Below, in pieces: positions 48,783 through 56,820 of a stretch of 56,820 nucleotides of DNA. This stretch comes from Bacteroidota bacterium (lineage in GTDB: Bacteria; Bacteroidota; Bacteroidia; Bacteroidales; Paludibacteraceae). The DNA is taken from assembly GCA_022708505.1 (NCBI GenBank), contig JAKIYP010000008.1, positions 1-56,820 of the forward strand. The letters run 5' to 3'. The notes below the pieces were generated by a model. It did not search any database and was not told where the DNA came from. It saw nothing but the letters and a program-made list of their open reading frames with translations. The stretch's first letter is position 1, and the number at the start of each line of letters is the position of its first letter. The translations under genes were made by a program, and so were the position numbers.

Positions 48783-50147
48783 TTATTCTAATAGTTCTTT
48801 TGCAAATTTCACCAAATTCACGCCCGAAAAATTTCCTGATGTCATCAGCAAAAGCGCAGAATTGTCGTATTGCATGTTTTTTAGTGTTGCCTGTAATGCC
48901 AATGAGTCGGTATAAACCCTGAGATGATTGCCTCCGAAGGCATTCTTTACTTTTTCAGGATCGATGGGTTGTAATCCTTTGTGCTTGATGACTTTCGGAT
49001 TGAAATACACGAAAGCCACATCTGCTTCTTCCATACAACCAGCATATTGAGGTAAGAAAGCGTCGGTTAGGCTGCTGAAAGTGTGCAATTCCATACAAGC
49101 TACAAGTTTCTTATCCGGATATTGAGTTCGCACGGCATGTACCGTGGCTTTTAATTTCGAAGGAGAATGTGCGAAATCCTTGAATGCAACTGCGTTGTCA
49201 GTTTCACAAATTTTTTGCATCCGGTTCGAAGCACCCGGAAAATCTGATATGGCATTGTTAAACTGATCTTCTGTCACCCCGATTTGTTTGCAGGCTAAAC
49301 GGGCAGCATGCAGGTTTTGCAGGTTGTGTTCTCCGAAAATTTTCAATGGCACATTACCTTTACGTGTTTTCAGATAAGTTACCCCGTTCACAATTTCATG
49401 CTCAGGTGTTTGATAAGGAAACGGAACGATGTCCCTGCGCAGGTTCTCCGCGATTTTCTGTAACTCAGGATCTTCCTTAAAATAAATCAGTCGTCCCTGC
49501 GTTTCCATCAAATCGACAAATTTGCTGAATTGCGATACATAATTTTCAAATGTAGGGAATACATTGATGTGATCCCACGCGATACCGGTCAGGATGGCGA
49601 TATGGGGTTTATACAGGTGAAATTTAGGACGGAGATCGATAGGAGAGGTGAGGTACTCATCACCTTCAAATACGGCAATCCGCGATTCGTAGGAGAGCTT
49701 CACCATGTTGTCAAAGCCTTCTATCTGTGCTCCGACCATATAATCAGCCTCAATTTTTAACTTCTTGAGTACATACAATATCATCGCGGTAGTCGAAGTC
49801 TTTCCGTGGCTGCCACCCACTACTATCCTCGTTTTGTTCCGGGTTTGCTGATAAAGATATTCCGGAAAAGAATAGATTTTTAATTTCAGTTCTTTTGCCC
49901 GAATCAGCTCCGGATTGTCCTCGCGGGCATGCATACCCAGAATTACTGCCGACAGGTTTTTTGTAATTTTTTCCGGGAACCAGCCTGTTTTTTCCGGAAG
50001 CAAACCATGTTCTTTCAACCTGCTGTAGGATGGTTCGAAGATTTCATCATCGGAACCGGTTACGACATAATTTTCTTTTTTACTGATGGCGATGGCTAAG
50101 TTGTGCATGGCTGCTCCACCGATGGCTATGAAATGTACACGCTGCAT
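48783..50147 (-). CDS. mpl: UDP-MurNAc:L-Ala-gamma-D-Glu-meso-DAP ligase (murein peptide recycling)
   Basis: 454 residues. It reattaches recycled tripeptide to UDP-MurNAc. Mur-ligase layout: N-terminal Rossmann-like domain (IAIGGAAMHNLA, the Mpl-type variant of the MurC motif), ATP loop GGSHGKTSTTAM near 110-121, FEGDEYLTSP (the Mpl signature), GIAWDHINVFP, GEHNLQNLHAA and the C-terminal domain with FKDFAHSPSKLKATV. Those features separate Mpl from MurC. It is divergent from the MBL-fold gene, and the two promoters interleave in the 82-bp gap. Confidence 0.94.
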   Translation of the reverse strand: MQRVHFIAIGGAAMHNLAIAISKKENYVVTGSDDEIFEPSYSRLKEHGLLPEKTGWFPEKITKNLSAVILGMHAREDNPELIRAKELKLKIYSFPEYLYQQTRNKTRIVVGGSHGKTSTTAMILYVLKKLKIEADYMVGAQIEGFDNMVKLSYESRIAVFEGDEYLTSPIDLRPKFHLYKPHIAILTGIAWDHINVFPTFENYVSQFSKFVDLMETQGRLIYFKEDPELQKIAENLRRDIVPFPYQTPEHEIVNGVTYLKTRKGNVPLKIFGEHNLQNLHAARLACKQIGVTEDQFNNAISDFPGASNRMQKICETDNAVAFKDFAHSPSKLKATVHAVRTQYPDKKLVACMELHTFSSLTDAFLPQYAGCMEEADVAFVYFNPKVIKHKGLQPIDPEKVKNAFGGNHLRVYTDSLALQATLKNMQYDNSALLLMTSGNFSGVNLVKFAKELLE

Positions 50148-50152
50148 ATTGA

Positions 50153-50211
50153 TTTGTCGGAATACGGTTTTTATTTAATTTTGTACCGGTTTAAAAGAAT
50201 CAGCAAAAGTA
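50153..50211. promoter_or_regulatory. Divergent promoters for mpl and the MBL-fold gene
   Basis: Plus strand: TTTG at 50153-50156, exactly 19 nt, TAATTTTG at 50176-50183, giving the MBL-fold gene a perfect consensus promoter. Minus strand: TACTTTTG at 50211-50204 serves mpl. The -33 of the plus promoter lies only 6 bp from the mpl start codon. Confidence 0.75.
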
Positions 50212-50229
50212 ATAAAAAATTAAGTAACA

Positions 50230-51066
50230 ATGAACATATATAAAATTGAAGCCGGACATTTTAACGCCGATGGAGGGGCTTGTTTTGGTGTCGTGCCAAA
50301 GCGGGTGTGGAAAAAGCGTTACCCATGCGATGAGGATAATTTTTGCAAACTGACCCTGCGCTGTTTGCTTATCGATACAGGAGATAAGAAAATCCTGATT
50401 GATACCGGTACCGGAAATAAGCAAAAGGATTACCTGCGTTTTTATGGTATAAAGGAAATTGTGGATTTTGAAGAAGCATTGCGAGGTTTTGGATTGAGTT
50501 GTAACGATATTACGGATGTAATATTAACCCACCTGCATTTTGATCATTGTGGCGATTGTACACGGTATAATGAAAATAAGGAACTGGTGCTGACTTTTCC
50601 CAATGCTGATTATTGGGTTGGGAAAACCCAGTGGGAAAATTTCCTTAATCCGAATGTCAGGGAAGGTGATTCCTATTTCCCGGAAAATATGTTGCCGGTT
50701 CAGGAAGCCGGTCGCCTGAAACTGGTCACTGATACCACGGATGTTTGTCCGGGTGTAACGCTGAAGTTATTTAATGGTCATACGCCGGGTCAGTTGGTCA
50801 CCTATATCAGCAAAGGAGATAAAACCTTTGTTTATGCCGGTGATGTAATTCCTGCAGCGCCCAATGTCCCGCTGGCCTGGGTATCGGCTTACGATACTTT
50901 TCCGGTGACTTCCATGACCGAAAAGAAAATCTTACTGGACGAAGCCATCGCGCACAATCAAATTATTATTTTCGAACACGATGCTTATACTGAATGTTGT
51001 ACGGTAACCGAATCAAACGGTAAATATAAGGTGTTGGAAACCGGCACGTTGGATTCGTTCATGTAA
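50230..51066 (+). CDS. MBL-fold metallo-hydrolase (quorum-quenching lactonase-like)
   Basis: 278 residues. The metal-binding motif THLHFDHCGD is at about 100-109, with a further His in FNGHTPGQ near 183, Asp in VYAGDVIP near 201 and His in FEHDAY near 256. The order matches AHL-lactonase and MBL-fold hydrolases with a binuclear centre. The substrate is not readable; lactonase activity is a family possibility only. Cysteines near 17, 36, 47 and 107-110 are unusual in number. Monocistronic, with a hairpin at 51103-51127. Confidence 0.88.
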   Translation: MNIYKIEAGHFNADGGACFGVVPKRVWKKRYPCDEDNFCKLTLRCLLIDTGDKKILIDTGTGNKQKDYLRFYGIKEIVDFEEALRGFGLSCNDITDVILTHLHFDHCGDCTRYNENKELVLTFPNADYWVGKTQWENFLNPNVREGDSYFPENMLPVQEAGRLKLVTDTTDVCPGVTLKLFNGHTPGQLVTYISKGDKTFVYAGDVIPAAPNVPLAWVSAYDTFPVTSMTEKKILLDEAIAHNQIIIFEHDAYTECCTVTESNGKYKVLETGTLDSFM

Positions 51067-51102
51067 AATACCTTGTTTATGGTATTGAATTACGCCAAAA
51101 AG

Positions 51103-51137
51103 GGTATTGGGAGCTTGTCCCGATACCTTTATTTTTG
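51103..51137 (+). terminator. Terminator overlapping the -7 box of the next gene
   Basis: GGTATTGGGA at 51103-51112 pairs with 51118-51127 (one G-T pair), followed by TTTATTTTT. The same T-rich tail contains TATTTTTG (51130-51137), a perfect -7 element 30 nt before the DUF4395 gene start. Confidence 0.65.
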
Positions 51138-51167
51138 TATCGTAATTAATAAGATAAAATTAAAGGT

Positions 51168-51650
51168 ATGAGTAATAATGCATTTTGTCCGATATCATTC
51201 AAGAAAATTGATGAACATGTAGCCCGGTTAAACGGATTTTTTACCGTTATTTTGTTGGTTGTTTTTTTGCTGACATACAGCATCGTTCCTGTGTTGTTTT
51301 TAGTTGCTGATTTTTTTCTACGCAGCATCGAAAGGCCTCAATACAGTCCGCTGGCGATTGTTTCAAAATTCATACTGACTAAGTTGAAAGTAAATCCACA
51401 ATTAATCAATGCTGGTCCGAAGATTTTTGCTGCCCGCATCGGATTGTTGTTTTCGGTGATAATCAGTCTGGCTGTTTTATTCGGTTTAAGTACTACGGCA
51501 GTGGTTTTTACCATCATCTTCGGAATTTGTGCCCTGCTGGAAGCTGCCGTTGGTTTTTGTGTAGCCTGTAGAATTTACCCCCTTGTGTATCGGTTGATTT
51601 ACCAGACGGATTTCAGAAAAAAGAAGTTTAATTCTGATTATCAGATATAA
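51168..51650 (+). CDS. DUF4395 integral membrane protein
   Basis: 160 residues. The N-terminal CP-x-S-x-x-x-ID-x-x-x-x-R motif (FCPISFKKIDEHVARLNGF) marks DUF4395. Four membrane helices are visible (about 25-50, 85-100, 100-122, 122-145), and a cysteine pair CVACR near 129 follows the motif cysteine at 6. Family function is not established; thiol-related roles have been suggested for relatives that sit beside thioredoxin-like genes, but no such gene is adjacent here. Confidence 0.88.
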   Translation: MSNNAFCPISFKKIDEHVARLNGFFTVILLVVFLLTYSIVPVLFLVADFFLRSIERPQYSPLAIVSKFILTKLKVNPQLINAGPKIFAARIGLLFSVIISLAVLFGLSTTAVVFTIIFGICALLEAAVGFCVACRIYPLVYRLIYQTDFRKKKFNSDYQI

Positions 51651-51686
51651 ATAAAATGAGACGCTTTGTGGAGCGTCTCATTTTAT
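51651..51686. terminator. Bidirectional terminator between DUF4395 and phosphohexomutase genes
   Basis: A 15-bp perfect stem (ATAAAATGAGACGCT at 51651-51665 with 51672-51686) and a 6-nt loop, with A/T tracts on both sides. It begins directly after the DUF4395 stop codon. Confidence 0.88.
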
Positions 51687-51703
51687 TTAAAATAACATTG
51701 AAT

Positions 51704-53452
51704 TTATACTCCCAGCGATGCCCTGGCAGCTTCAATTTTTTGGTTGGCAGCAGCATCAGCCGCGTCATAATCAGCGCGAGTTTTCATATCACCACGTACC
51801 TCGATGTAAAATTTGATTTTTGGTTCTGTTCCGGATGGACGAACGGAGATTTTGGTCCCATCCTCAGTAAAATATTGTAATACATTGGATGTAGCCGGCA
51901 TATCCAGATCGATGATTTCTCCTGTGGCAACATTGGTTTGTTTCAGCGTTTTGTAGTCTTTGATAACTTTTATGGCAGAACCAGCCAGTTCATTCGGCGG
52001 ATTACTGCGGAAGTTACTCATAATTTGCTGAATTTCTTCTGCGCCTGATTTGCCTTTTCTTACCACGGAAATACCTTTTTCTTTTCCGTAACCGAATTCT
52101 AAATAGATGTCCTGCAGTAATTCATACAAAGTTTTGCCATTGTCTTTTGCCCAGGCAGCAATTTCAGCCATCAGTGTGCAGGAAGAAACCGCGTCTTTGT
52201 CGCGCACAAACGTCTCAGGAAGGAAACCATAACTTTCTTCACCACCTCCGATGTATTCTTTGATGCCTTCGTTTTCACGGATTACACCTGCAATCCATTT
52301 GAAACCGGTATAACAATCGAAACATTCCACGTCATTCTTCTCCGCAATTTCTTTGATGATTTCAGTGGTTACAATAGTTTTTACAATATATTCATTTCCT
52401 TTCAGCTTGCCGAGTTCTTTCCACCTGCGGATGAGGTAATAAACAAAGATGAGCGCAGTCTGGTTTCCGTTTACCAGTATCCACTGATTCTTGTCATCTT
52501 TGATGGCAATACCCATCCGGTCAGAGTCGGGGTCGGTAGCCATAACGAGTTCAGCATCCGTTTCAATGGCTCTTTTGATGGCCATGTCAAGTGCGGCCGG
52601 TTCTTCGGGATTGGGAGAATAAACCGTTGGGAAATCACCGCTCACCACATCCTGTTCGGGTACGTGGATGATATTGGTAAATCCGTATTCCTTTAGTGCC
52701 CATGGAACAAGCTTAACAGCCGTTCCGTGTATAGGCGTAAAGACAATTTTCATGTCTTTATTTCTTTTGATGGAATCAGGAGAGAGTGTAAGTGTTTTAA
52801 TTTTATCGATAAACAATTTATCCACTTCTTCACCGATGATTTCAATCAACTCACGATTACCATTGAATTTGATGTCGTTTACATTCGTGATTTTCGTAAC
52901 CTCGCTGATGACATTTTCATCATGCGGAGCAATCATCTGGGCGCCATCGTCCCAATAGGCTTTATAACCATTGTATTCTTTCGGGTTGTGAGAAGCTGTC
53001 AGGATAATGCCACTCTGACATCCGAAGTGACGGATGGCAAAAGAAATTTCCGGTGTTGGTCTTAAATCCTCGAATAAATATACCTTGATGCCATTGGCAG
53101 AAAAGATGTCAGCCGAAATTTCAGCAAATTTCCGGCTGTTATTGCGGCAGTCGTGACCGATAACCACCGATATTTGTGGTAAATTGCCAAACTGATCCTT
53201 CAGGTAGTTGCTCAAGCCCTGTGTGGCAGCGCCGACAGTATAGATGTTCATGCGGTTGGTCCCGGCGCCCATGATACCCCGCAAGCCACCGGTTCCGAAC
53301 TCAAGGTCACGGTAAAAAGATTCAATCAATTCTGTTTTATCCTCAGCTTTCATCATAATACGAACAGCTTCTTTGGTTTCCGCATCGTAATTGCCATCAA
53401 GCCAGATTTGCGCTTTTGCCAACACTTCGTTTAGTAATGCATTGTTCTCCAT
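51704..53452 (-). CDS. Phosphoglucomutase/phosphomannomutase family protein
   Basis: 582 residues from ATG 53452 (MENNALLNEVL). The frame stays open 39 codons further upstream, but that extension is encoded by heptamer array sequence and is not part of the family. Active-site phosphoserine loop TASHNPKEYNGYK near 145, metal loop DPDSDRMG near 305, sugar-binding loop GGEESYG near 400 and the phosphate-binding site SVRPSGTEPKIKFY near 540 are all intact. It interconverts hexose 1- and 6-phosphates. The length fits the PgcA/PGM2-like subgroup (about 580). Confidence 0.95.
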   Translation of the reverse strand: MENNALLNEVLAKAQIWLDGNYDAETKEAVRIMMKAEDKTELIESFYRDLEFGTGGLRGIMGAGTNRMNIYTVGAATQGLSNYLKDQFGNLPQISVVIGHDCRNNSRKFAEISADIFSANGIKVYLFEDLRPTPEISFAIRHFGCQSGIILTASHNPKEYNGYKAYWDDGAQMIAPHDENVISEVTKITNVNDIKFNGNRELIEIIGEEVDKLFIDKIKTLTLSPDSIKRNKDMKIVFTPIHGTAVKLVPWALKEYGFTNIIHVPEQDVVSGDFPTVYSPNPEEPAALDMAIKRAIETDAELVMATDPDSDRMGIAIKDDKNQWILVNGNQTALIFVYYLIRRWKELGKLKGNEYIVKTIVTTEIIKEIAEKNDVECFDCYTGFKWIAGVIRENEGIKEYIGGGEESYGFLPETFVRDKDAVSSCTLMAEIAAWAKDNGKTLYELLQDIYLEFGYGKEKGISVVRKGKSGAEEIQQIMSNFRSNPPNELAGSAIKVIKDYKTLKQTNVATGEIIDLDMPATSNVLQYFTEDGTKISVRPSGTEPKIKFYIEVRGDMKTRADYDAADAAANQKIEAARASLGV

Positions 53453-53484
53453 ATCGTTAAAATTATAAATTATAGATATTATTT

Positions 53485-53619
53485 GTCGCGAGTCTCCGGT
53501 CGCCAGTTCTGGTCTCCGCCATTTTCGGGAAACAAAGTTACAAGATTTTCTGTGAAAAATCGAAAGCAAAGTGAAAATTGTAAATAGCTATTCACTATTC
53601 ACTATTAGTTATTCGCTAA
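53485..53619. repeat. Two heptamer arrays upstream of the phosphohexomutase and clpC genes
   Basis: Array F at 53485-53518: GTCGCGA, GTCTCCG, GTCGCCA, a 6-bp unit, GTCTCCG (the CCAGACT/TCTCCGG family). Array G at 53585-53619: TAGCTAT, TCACTAT, TCACTAT, TAGTTAT, TCGCTAA (the AGCGAAT family of 1215-1413). Both families thus occur in one gap. The rest of 53453-53751 holds the clpC promoter and nothing else recognisable. Confidence 0.82.
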
Positions 53620-53719
53620 TTTTCGCCTGACAAAATAGCAGTAAGTATTAAAAAAAACTTATGGGTATTAATTTTGTTATAGTAATAAGCCAAATTCAAG
53701 CTAAATAAAAATATTTCCA

Positions 53720-53727
53720 TACTTTTG
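53720..53727 (+). promoter_or_regulatory. -7 element of clpC
   Basis: TACTTTTG, a perfect -7 match, 25 nt before the start codon at 53752. No TTTG at the usual distance. Confidence 0.55.
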
Positions 53728-53751
53728 TTAGGGAAATCAATTCGATGATAT

Positions 53752-56268
53752 ATGACAGTCAACTATTCTGAACAATTACATAATGTGCTGCAATACAGTA
53801 CACAGGAAGCCGAGAGGTTAGGTAATAACTATGTGGGTCCCGAGCATCTGTTGCTGGGATTGCTTCGCAACGGACAGGGGAAAGCCATAGAAATATTACA
53901 GAATCTGCGGATAAATCTGCCAAAGGTTAAGCAAGCGATTGAAAGCCAGATTCGTACGGATAAAGAACCGGGGGGAGATAAAATCCCTGTGTTGAAGAGT
54001 ACCGAACGTATCAAAAAAATCATGGAACTCGAGAGTCGCATGTTTGATACCGACGTGGCAGATACCGAACATCTCTTGCTGGCCATTCTGAAAGAAAAAA
54101 ATAATTTAGCCGTGGATGTGCTCAATGCAGAAGATCTGACTTACGATCAGGTGAAGTTTTATTTAGAGTCGCCAAAACCCGAAGGTCCGGTGATGGGAGC
54201 AGGTTTTCATGATGAAGACGATGAAGATGATGATCCGCGTTCGCAACAAAAAACGCCACCGGCGGGCGGACAAAAACATTCTGATACACCGGCGCTCGAT
54301 ACATTCGGGGCTGACATTACCAAAGCGGCTATCGAAAACCGTTTAGACCCAATCGTAGGTCGCGAGCGTGAAATTGAACGTCTGGCACAGATACTGAGTC
54401 GTCGTAAGAAAAATAATCCGGTACTGATCGGTGATCCCGGTGTCGGGAAATCGGCTATTGTGGAGGGACTTGCTCTGCGTATCATTCAGCGAAGGGTTTC
54501 ACGTGTCTTGTTTGATAAGAGAGTCGTTGCCCTGGATATGGCTTCAATTGTTGCAGGGACCAAGTATCGCGGTCAGTTTGAGGAACGCATCAAAGCCATT
54601 TTGAATGAACTGCAGAAAAATCCTAACGTGATTTTGTTTATCGACGAAATACATACCATCGTGGGAGCAGGAGGCGCTCCGGGTTCATTGGATGCTGCCA
54701 ATATGCTGAAACCTGCTTTGGCAAGAGGTGAAATTCAATGTATTGGTGCAACTACACTCGATGAATATCGCCAGAGCATCGAGAAAGATGGCGCCCTGGA
54801 ACGCAGGTTCCAGAAAATAATGGTCGATCCGACTACTGCAGAAGAAACTTTACAGATTCTGGAAAATATACAGGACCGGTACGAGTATCACCACAATGTG
54901 AGGTATACGCCTGAAGCTATCAAAGCTTGTGTGCGACTTACCGATCGCTATATCACCGACCGTTGCTTCCCCGATAAAGCCATTGACGCCCTTGATGAAG
55001 CCGGTTCGCGTGTGCACATCGGTTCTGTTTCCGTTCCTGCCGAAATTGAGGAGCTGGAAAAGAAGATAGAAGAGCTGAAAAAAGAAAAAATGAAAGTCCT
55101 CAGCGAACAAAAATATGAGCTTGCCGGTCCTATCCGCGATCAGGAAAAACAATGTCAGTATCAATTGGAGGATGCCATCAGACGTTGGGAGAAAGAATCG
55201 CAATTGCATCCGGAAACAGTTGATGAAGAACAGGTTGCCGAAGTAGTCGCCATGATGTCGGGTGTGCCGGTGCAGCGTATTGCCCAGGCTGAAGGATTGA
55301 AGCTCCGTCAGATGAAAGATGAATTGATTCATAAAGTCATAGGTCAGGATGAAGCGGTTAACAAAATTGTGAAGGCCATTCAACGTAACCGGATTGGATT
55401 GAAAGATCCGGGTAAACCGATTGGTTCGTTCATTTTCCTCGGTCCGACCGGGGTAGGTAAAACCCATTTAGCCAAAGTGCTTTCTGAATTTATGTTCGAC
55501 AGTCAGGATGCCCTTATCCGCATGGATATGAGTGAATACATGGAGAAATTCTCGGTTTCCCGCCTGATTGGAGCGCCTCCGGGATATGTAGGGTATGAAG
55601 AGGGTGGTCAGCTTACCGAAAGGGTGCGCCGTAAACCCTATTCAATCGTACTGTTCGATGAAATAGAGAAAGCACATCAGGATGTATTTAACCTCTTGCT
55701 GCAAATCATGGACGAAGGTCGATTGACCGACAGCTTGGGCCGCCGAATCGATTTTAAAAACACCATCATCATCATGACCTCCAATGTGGGTACCCGTCAG
55801 CTGAAAGATTTTGGCAAAGGTGTTGGTTTCAACATCGATTCCAATCTGGAGATGGATTCTGAATATTCCCGTGGCGTGATTCAAAAAGCGTTGAACCGTA
55901 CATTCTCACCGGAGTTTCTGAACCGTGTGGATGAAATCGTGATGTTCGATCAGTTGAACAAAGAAACCATCAAGAAAATCATCGATCTGGAATTGAAAGG
56001 TTTGTTCAGTCGTGTAATCAATTTGGGCTATAAAATCGAATTGTCGCCCGAAGCAAAGGATTTTATTGCTGAAAGAGGATATGATGTTCAATTTGGTGCA
56101 AGGCCACTGAAAAGAGCTATTCAGCGTTATCTTGAAGACCAGTTAGCCGATATCGTTCTGTCCGGAGAAGTTCACGAAGGCGATACCATCCTGACGGAAT
56201 TGAATGAGGCGAAGGACGGGGTGAAAGCCAAAATTGTTTCTGCGATAACAGCAACGATAAATGAATAA
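53752..56268 (+). CDS. clpC: ATP-dependent Clp protease ATP-binding subunit ClpC
   Basis: 838 residues. Clp_N double repeat (about 1-145), an acidic linker (DEDDEDDDP near 157), AAA-1 with Walker [10 protein letters not shown] near 226 and Walker [11 protein letters not shown] near 300, a UVR-containing middle domain ([16 protein letters not shown] near 462), AAA-2 with Walker [10 protein letters not shown] near 565, and the C-terminal D2-small domain. The UVR motif and size mark it as ClpC rather than ClpB or ClpA. It unfolds substrates for ClpP. It stops 37 bp before the convergent maf gene, separated by a palindrome. Confidence 0.96.
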   Translation: MTVNYSEQLHNVLQYSTQEAERLGNNYVGPEHLLLGLLRNGQGKAIEILQNLRINLPKVKQAIESQIRTDKEPGGDKIPVLKSTERIKKIMELESRMFDTDVADTEHLLLAILKEKNNLAVDVLNAEDLTYDQVKFYLESPKPEGPVMGAGFHDEDDEDDDPRSQQKTPPAGGQKHSDTPALDTFGADITKAAIENRLDPIVGREREIERLAQILSRRKKNNPVLIGDPGVGKSAIVEGLALRIIQRRVSRVLFDKRVVALDMASIVAGTKYRGQFEERIKAILNELQKNPNVILFIDEIHTIVGAGGAPGSLDAANMLKPALARGEIQCIGATTLDEYRQSIEKDGALERRFQKIMVDPTTAEETLQILENIQDRYEYHHNVRYTPEAIKACVRLTDRYITDRCFPDKAIDALDEAGSRVHIGSVSVPAEIEELEKKIEELKKEKMKVLSEQKYELAGPIRDQEKQCQYQLEDAIRRWEKESQLHPETVDEEQVAEVVAMMSGVPVQRIAQAEGLKLRQMKDELIHKVIGQDEAVNKIVKAIQRNRIGLKDPGKPIGSFIFLGPTGVGKTHLAKVLSEFMFDSQDALIRMDMSEYMEKFSVSRLIGAPPGYVGYEEGGQLTERVRRKPYSIVLFDEIEKAHQDVFNLLLQIMDEGRLTDSLGRRIDFKNTIIIMTSNVGTRQLKDFGKGVGFNIDSNLEMDSEYSRGVIQKALNRTFSPEFLNRVDEIVMFDQLNKETIKKIIDLELKGLFSRVINLGYKIELSPEAKDFIAERGYDVQFGARPLKRAIQRYLEDQLADIVLSGEVHEGDTILTELNEAKDGVKAKIVSAITATINE

Positions 56269-56274
56269 AAAAAC

Positions 56275-56302
56275 GTAGAGACGTGCTATAGCGCGTCTCT
56301 AC
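56275..56302. terminator. GTAGAGACG palindrome between convergent clpC and maf
   Basis: GTAGAGACG at 56275-56283 pairs with 56294-56302; three further inner pairs (one T-G) leave a TATA loop. It matches the palindrome at 10883-10914 in its arms but not in its loop. It lies between two convergent stop codons, 6 bp and 2 bp away. Confidence 0.75.
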
Positions 56303-56304
56303 TA

Positions 56305-56820
56305 TCACCACCGTTTCAATTCGTTATACAGCCGTTGAATCGGCAATCCCATCACATTAAAATAAGAACCGTTAATGTTTTCCACCGCGATAAAGCCAAT
56401 CCATTCCTGCACACCGTATGAACCGGCTTTGTCATAAGGGGCGTAGTGTTCCAGGTAATATTCAATTTCCGAATCATTCAGTCGTGCAAACTTTACCTCG
56501 GAGATGGTGTGGAAGGTTCGCCGGCGCAAGTTTGTACTGATGCAAACACCGGTGATAACCTGATGTGTTTTTCCTGAAAGTCTTTGCAGCATTTTGAATG
56601 CATCCGCTTTATCAACCGGTTTCCCGAGGACCTTTCCATCCAGAAAAACGATGGTGTCGGCTGTAATAACCATCAGTTCATCATCAAGCATGCTTTTGTA
56701 AGCATCCGCTTTTTTTTCGGCGAGATACATGGGGATCTCAACGCCGGTGAGATAGGGAGGGTAACTTTCTTCCACGTCCATGGGTATGACTTCAAAGTTC
56801 AGGTTGATGCCGCGCAGCAA
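56305..56820 (-). CDS. maf: Maf-family nucleotide pyrophosphatase (N-terminus cut by window edge)
   Basis: 171 visible residues; about 15-25 N-terminal residues with the S-x-SPRR motif lie beyond base 56820, and the ATG at the edge is internal. Seen: PMDVEESYPPYLTGVEIPMYLAEKKADAY, catalytic Asp in ITADTIVFLDGKVLGKP and the GKTHQVITGV motif, with YDKAGSYGVQEWIG near the end. Maf proteins hydrolyse non-canonical or modified NTPs and are linked to septum arrest. The AD-T-IV and GSYG-x-QEW motifs fit the YhdE/dTTP-UTPase group. Confidence 0.93.
   Translation of the reverse strand: MLRGINLNFEVIPMDVEESYPPYLTGVEIPMYLAEKKADAYKSMLDDELMVITADTIVFLDGKVLGKPVDKADAFKMLQRLSGKTHQVITGVCISTNLRRRTFHTISEVKFARLNDSEIEYYLEHYAPYDKAGSYGVQEWIGFIAVENINGSYFNVMGLPIQRLYNELKRW

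Noticed and set aside
53453..53569. 39-codon extension of the phosphohexomutase
   Set aside because: It is encoded by heptamer array F and is absent from the family; the family N-terminus starts at 53452.
54850..55467. 205-residue antisense frame inside clpC
   Set aside because: Phenylalanine-rich shadow of the conserved AAA and middle domain; no ribosome-binding or promoter context.

Overview
The window comes from a member of the Bacteroidota, most likely order Bacteroidales. The evidence is a SusC-type receptor, a hybrid two-component regulator, type IX secretion (T9SS) C-terminal signals, M56/BlaI and PiT-DUF47 genes of Bacteroidota type, and many promoters with the Bacteroidota -7 element TAnnTTTG, some with TTTG 19-20 nt upstream. 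The family cannot be fixed from this stretch. Two genes are cut by the window edges: dnaA at the left (N-terminus missing) and maf at the right (N-terminus missing).

Layout. (1) 1-4.1 kb is housekeeping: dnaA, a pRiA4b ORF-3-like protein, miaA, rnz. Its gaps are filled with heptanucleotide (period-7) tandem arrays. (2) 4.2-8.7 kb holds a T9SS-exported alpha-amylase and a BlaI / M56-TonB regulatory pair with a double operator. (3) 8.8-21.7 kb looks like a Pho regulon: a PhoB/PhoR-like pair, a PiT transporter, a TonB-dependent receptor, a beta-helix lipoprotein and a small CarboxypepD-like protein. Five of their promoters carry 11-bp phased repeats of about TGTAAYA in fixed register with the -7 box. 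A SUMF1-like lipoprotein and an epimerase lie between them. (4) 21.8-36.1 kb is a damaged polysaccharide utilization locus: hybrid regulator, remnant of a probable sulfatase, GH2-like and GH51/GH39-like enzymes, SusC, then an IS4-family element that cuts susD after about 12 codons and lacks a target duplication. (5) 36.1-39.4 kb holds an uncharacterised lipoprotein, an anaerobic sulfatase maturase and a TIGR01777-type epimerase. (6) 39.6-46.3 kb is one apparent minus-strand block: TPR histidine kinase, LytTR response regulator, stand-alone LytTR protein, beta-helix secreted protein and a large T9SS protein with four YWFN repeats, a PKD domain and cadherin-like repeats. (7) 46.5-56.8 kb is housekeeping: tRNA-Gln, ctp, dCMP deaminase, mpl, an MBL-fold hydrolase, a DUF4395 membrane protein, a phosphohexomutase, clpC and maf. 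Heptamer arrays appear here again.

How parts work together. Low phosphate would be sensed by the PhoR-like kinase. PhoB would then switch on its own gene, PiT for inner-membrane uptake, and an outer-membrane receptor with surface or periplasmic partners for import of a phosphate-containing ligand. The utilization locus would be switched on by the hybrid sensor at two look-alike promoters (26.7 kb and 31.7 kb). Loss of SusD and of the sulfatase suggests it no longer works as a full system, although the sulfatase maturase keeps its own promoter.

No CRISPR array, prophage or known defence system was seen. The strongest new signals are the phased Pho-type promoters, the heptamer arrays and the decay history of the utilization locus.
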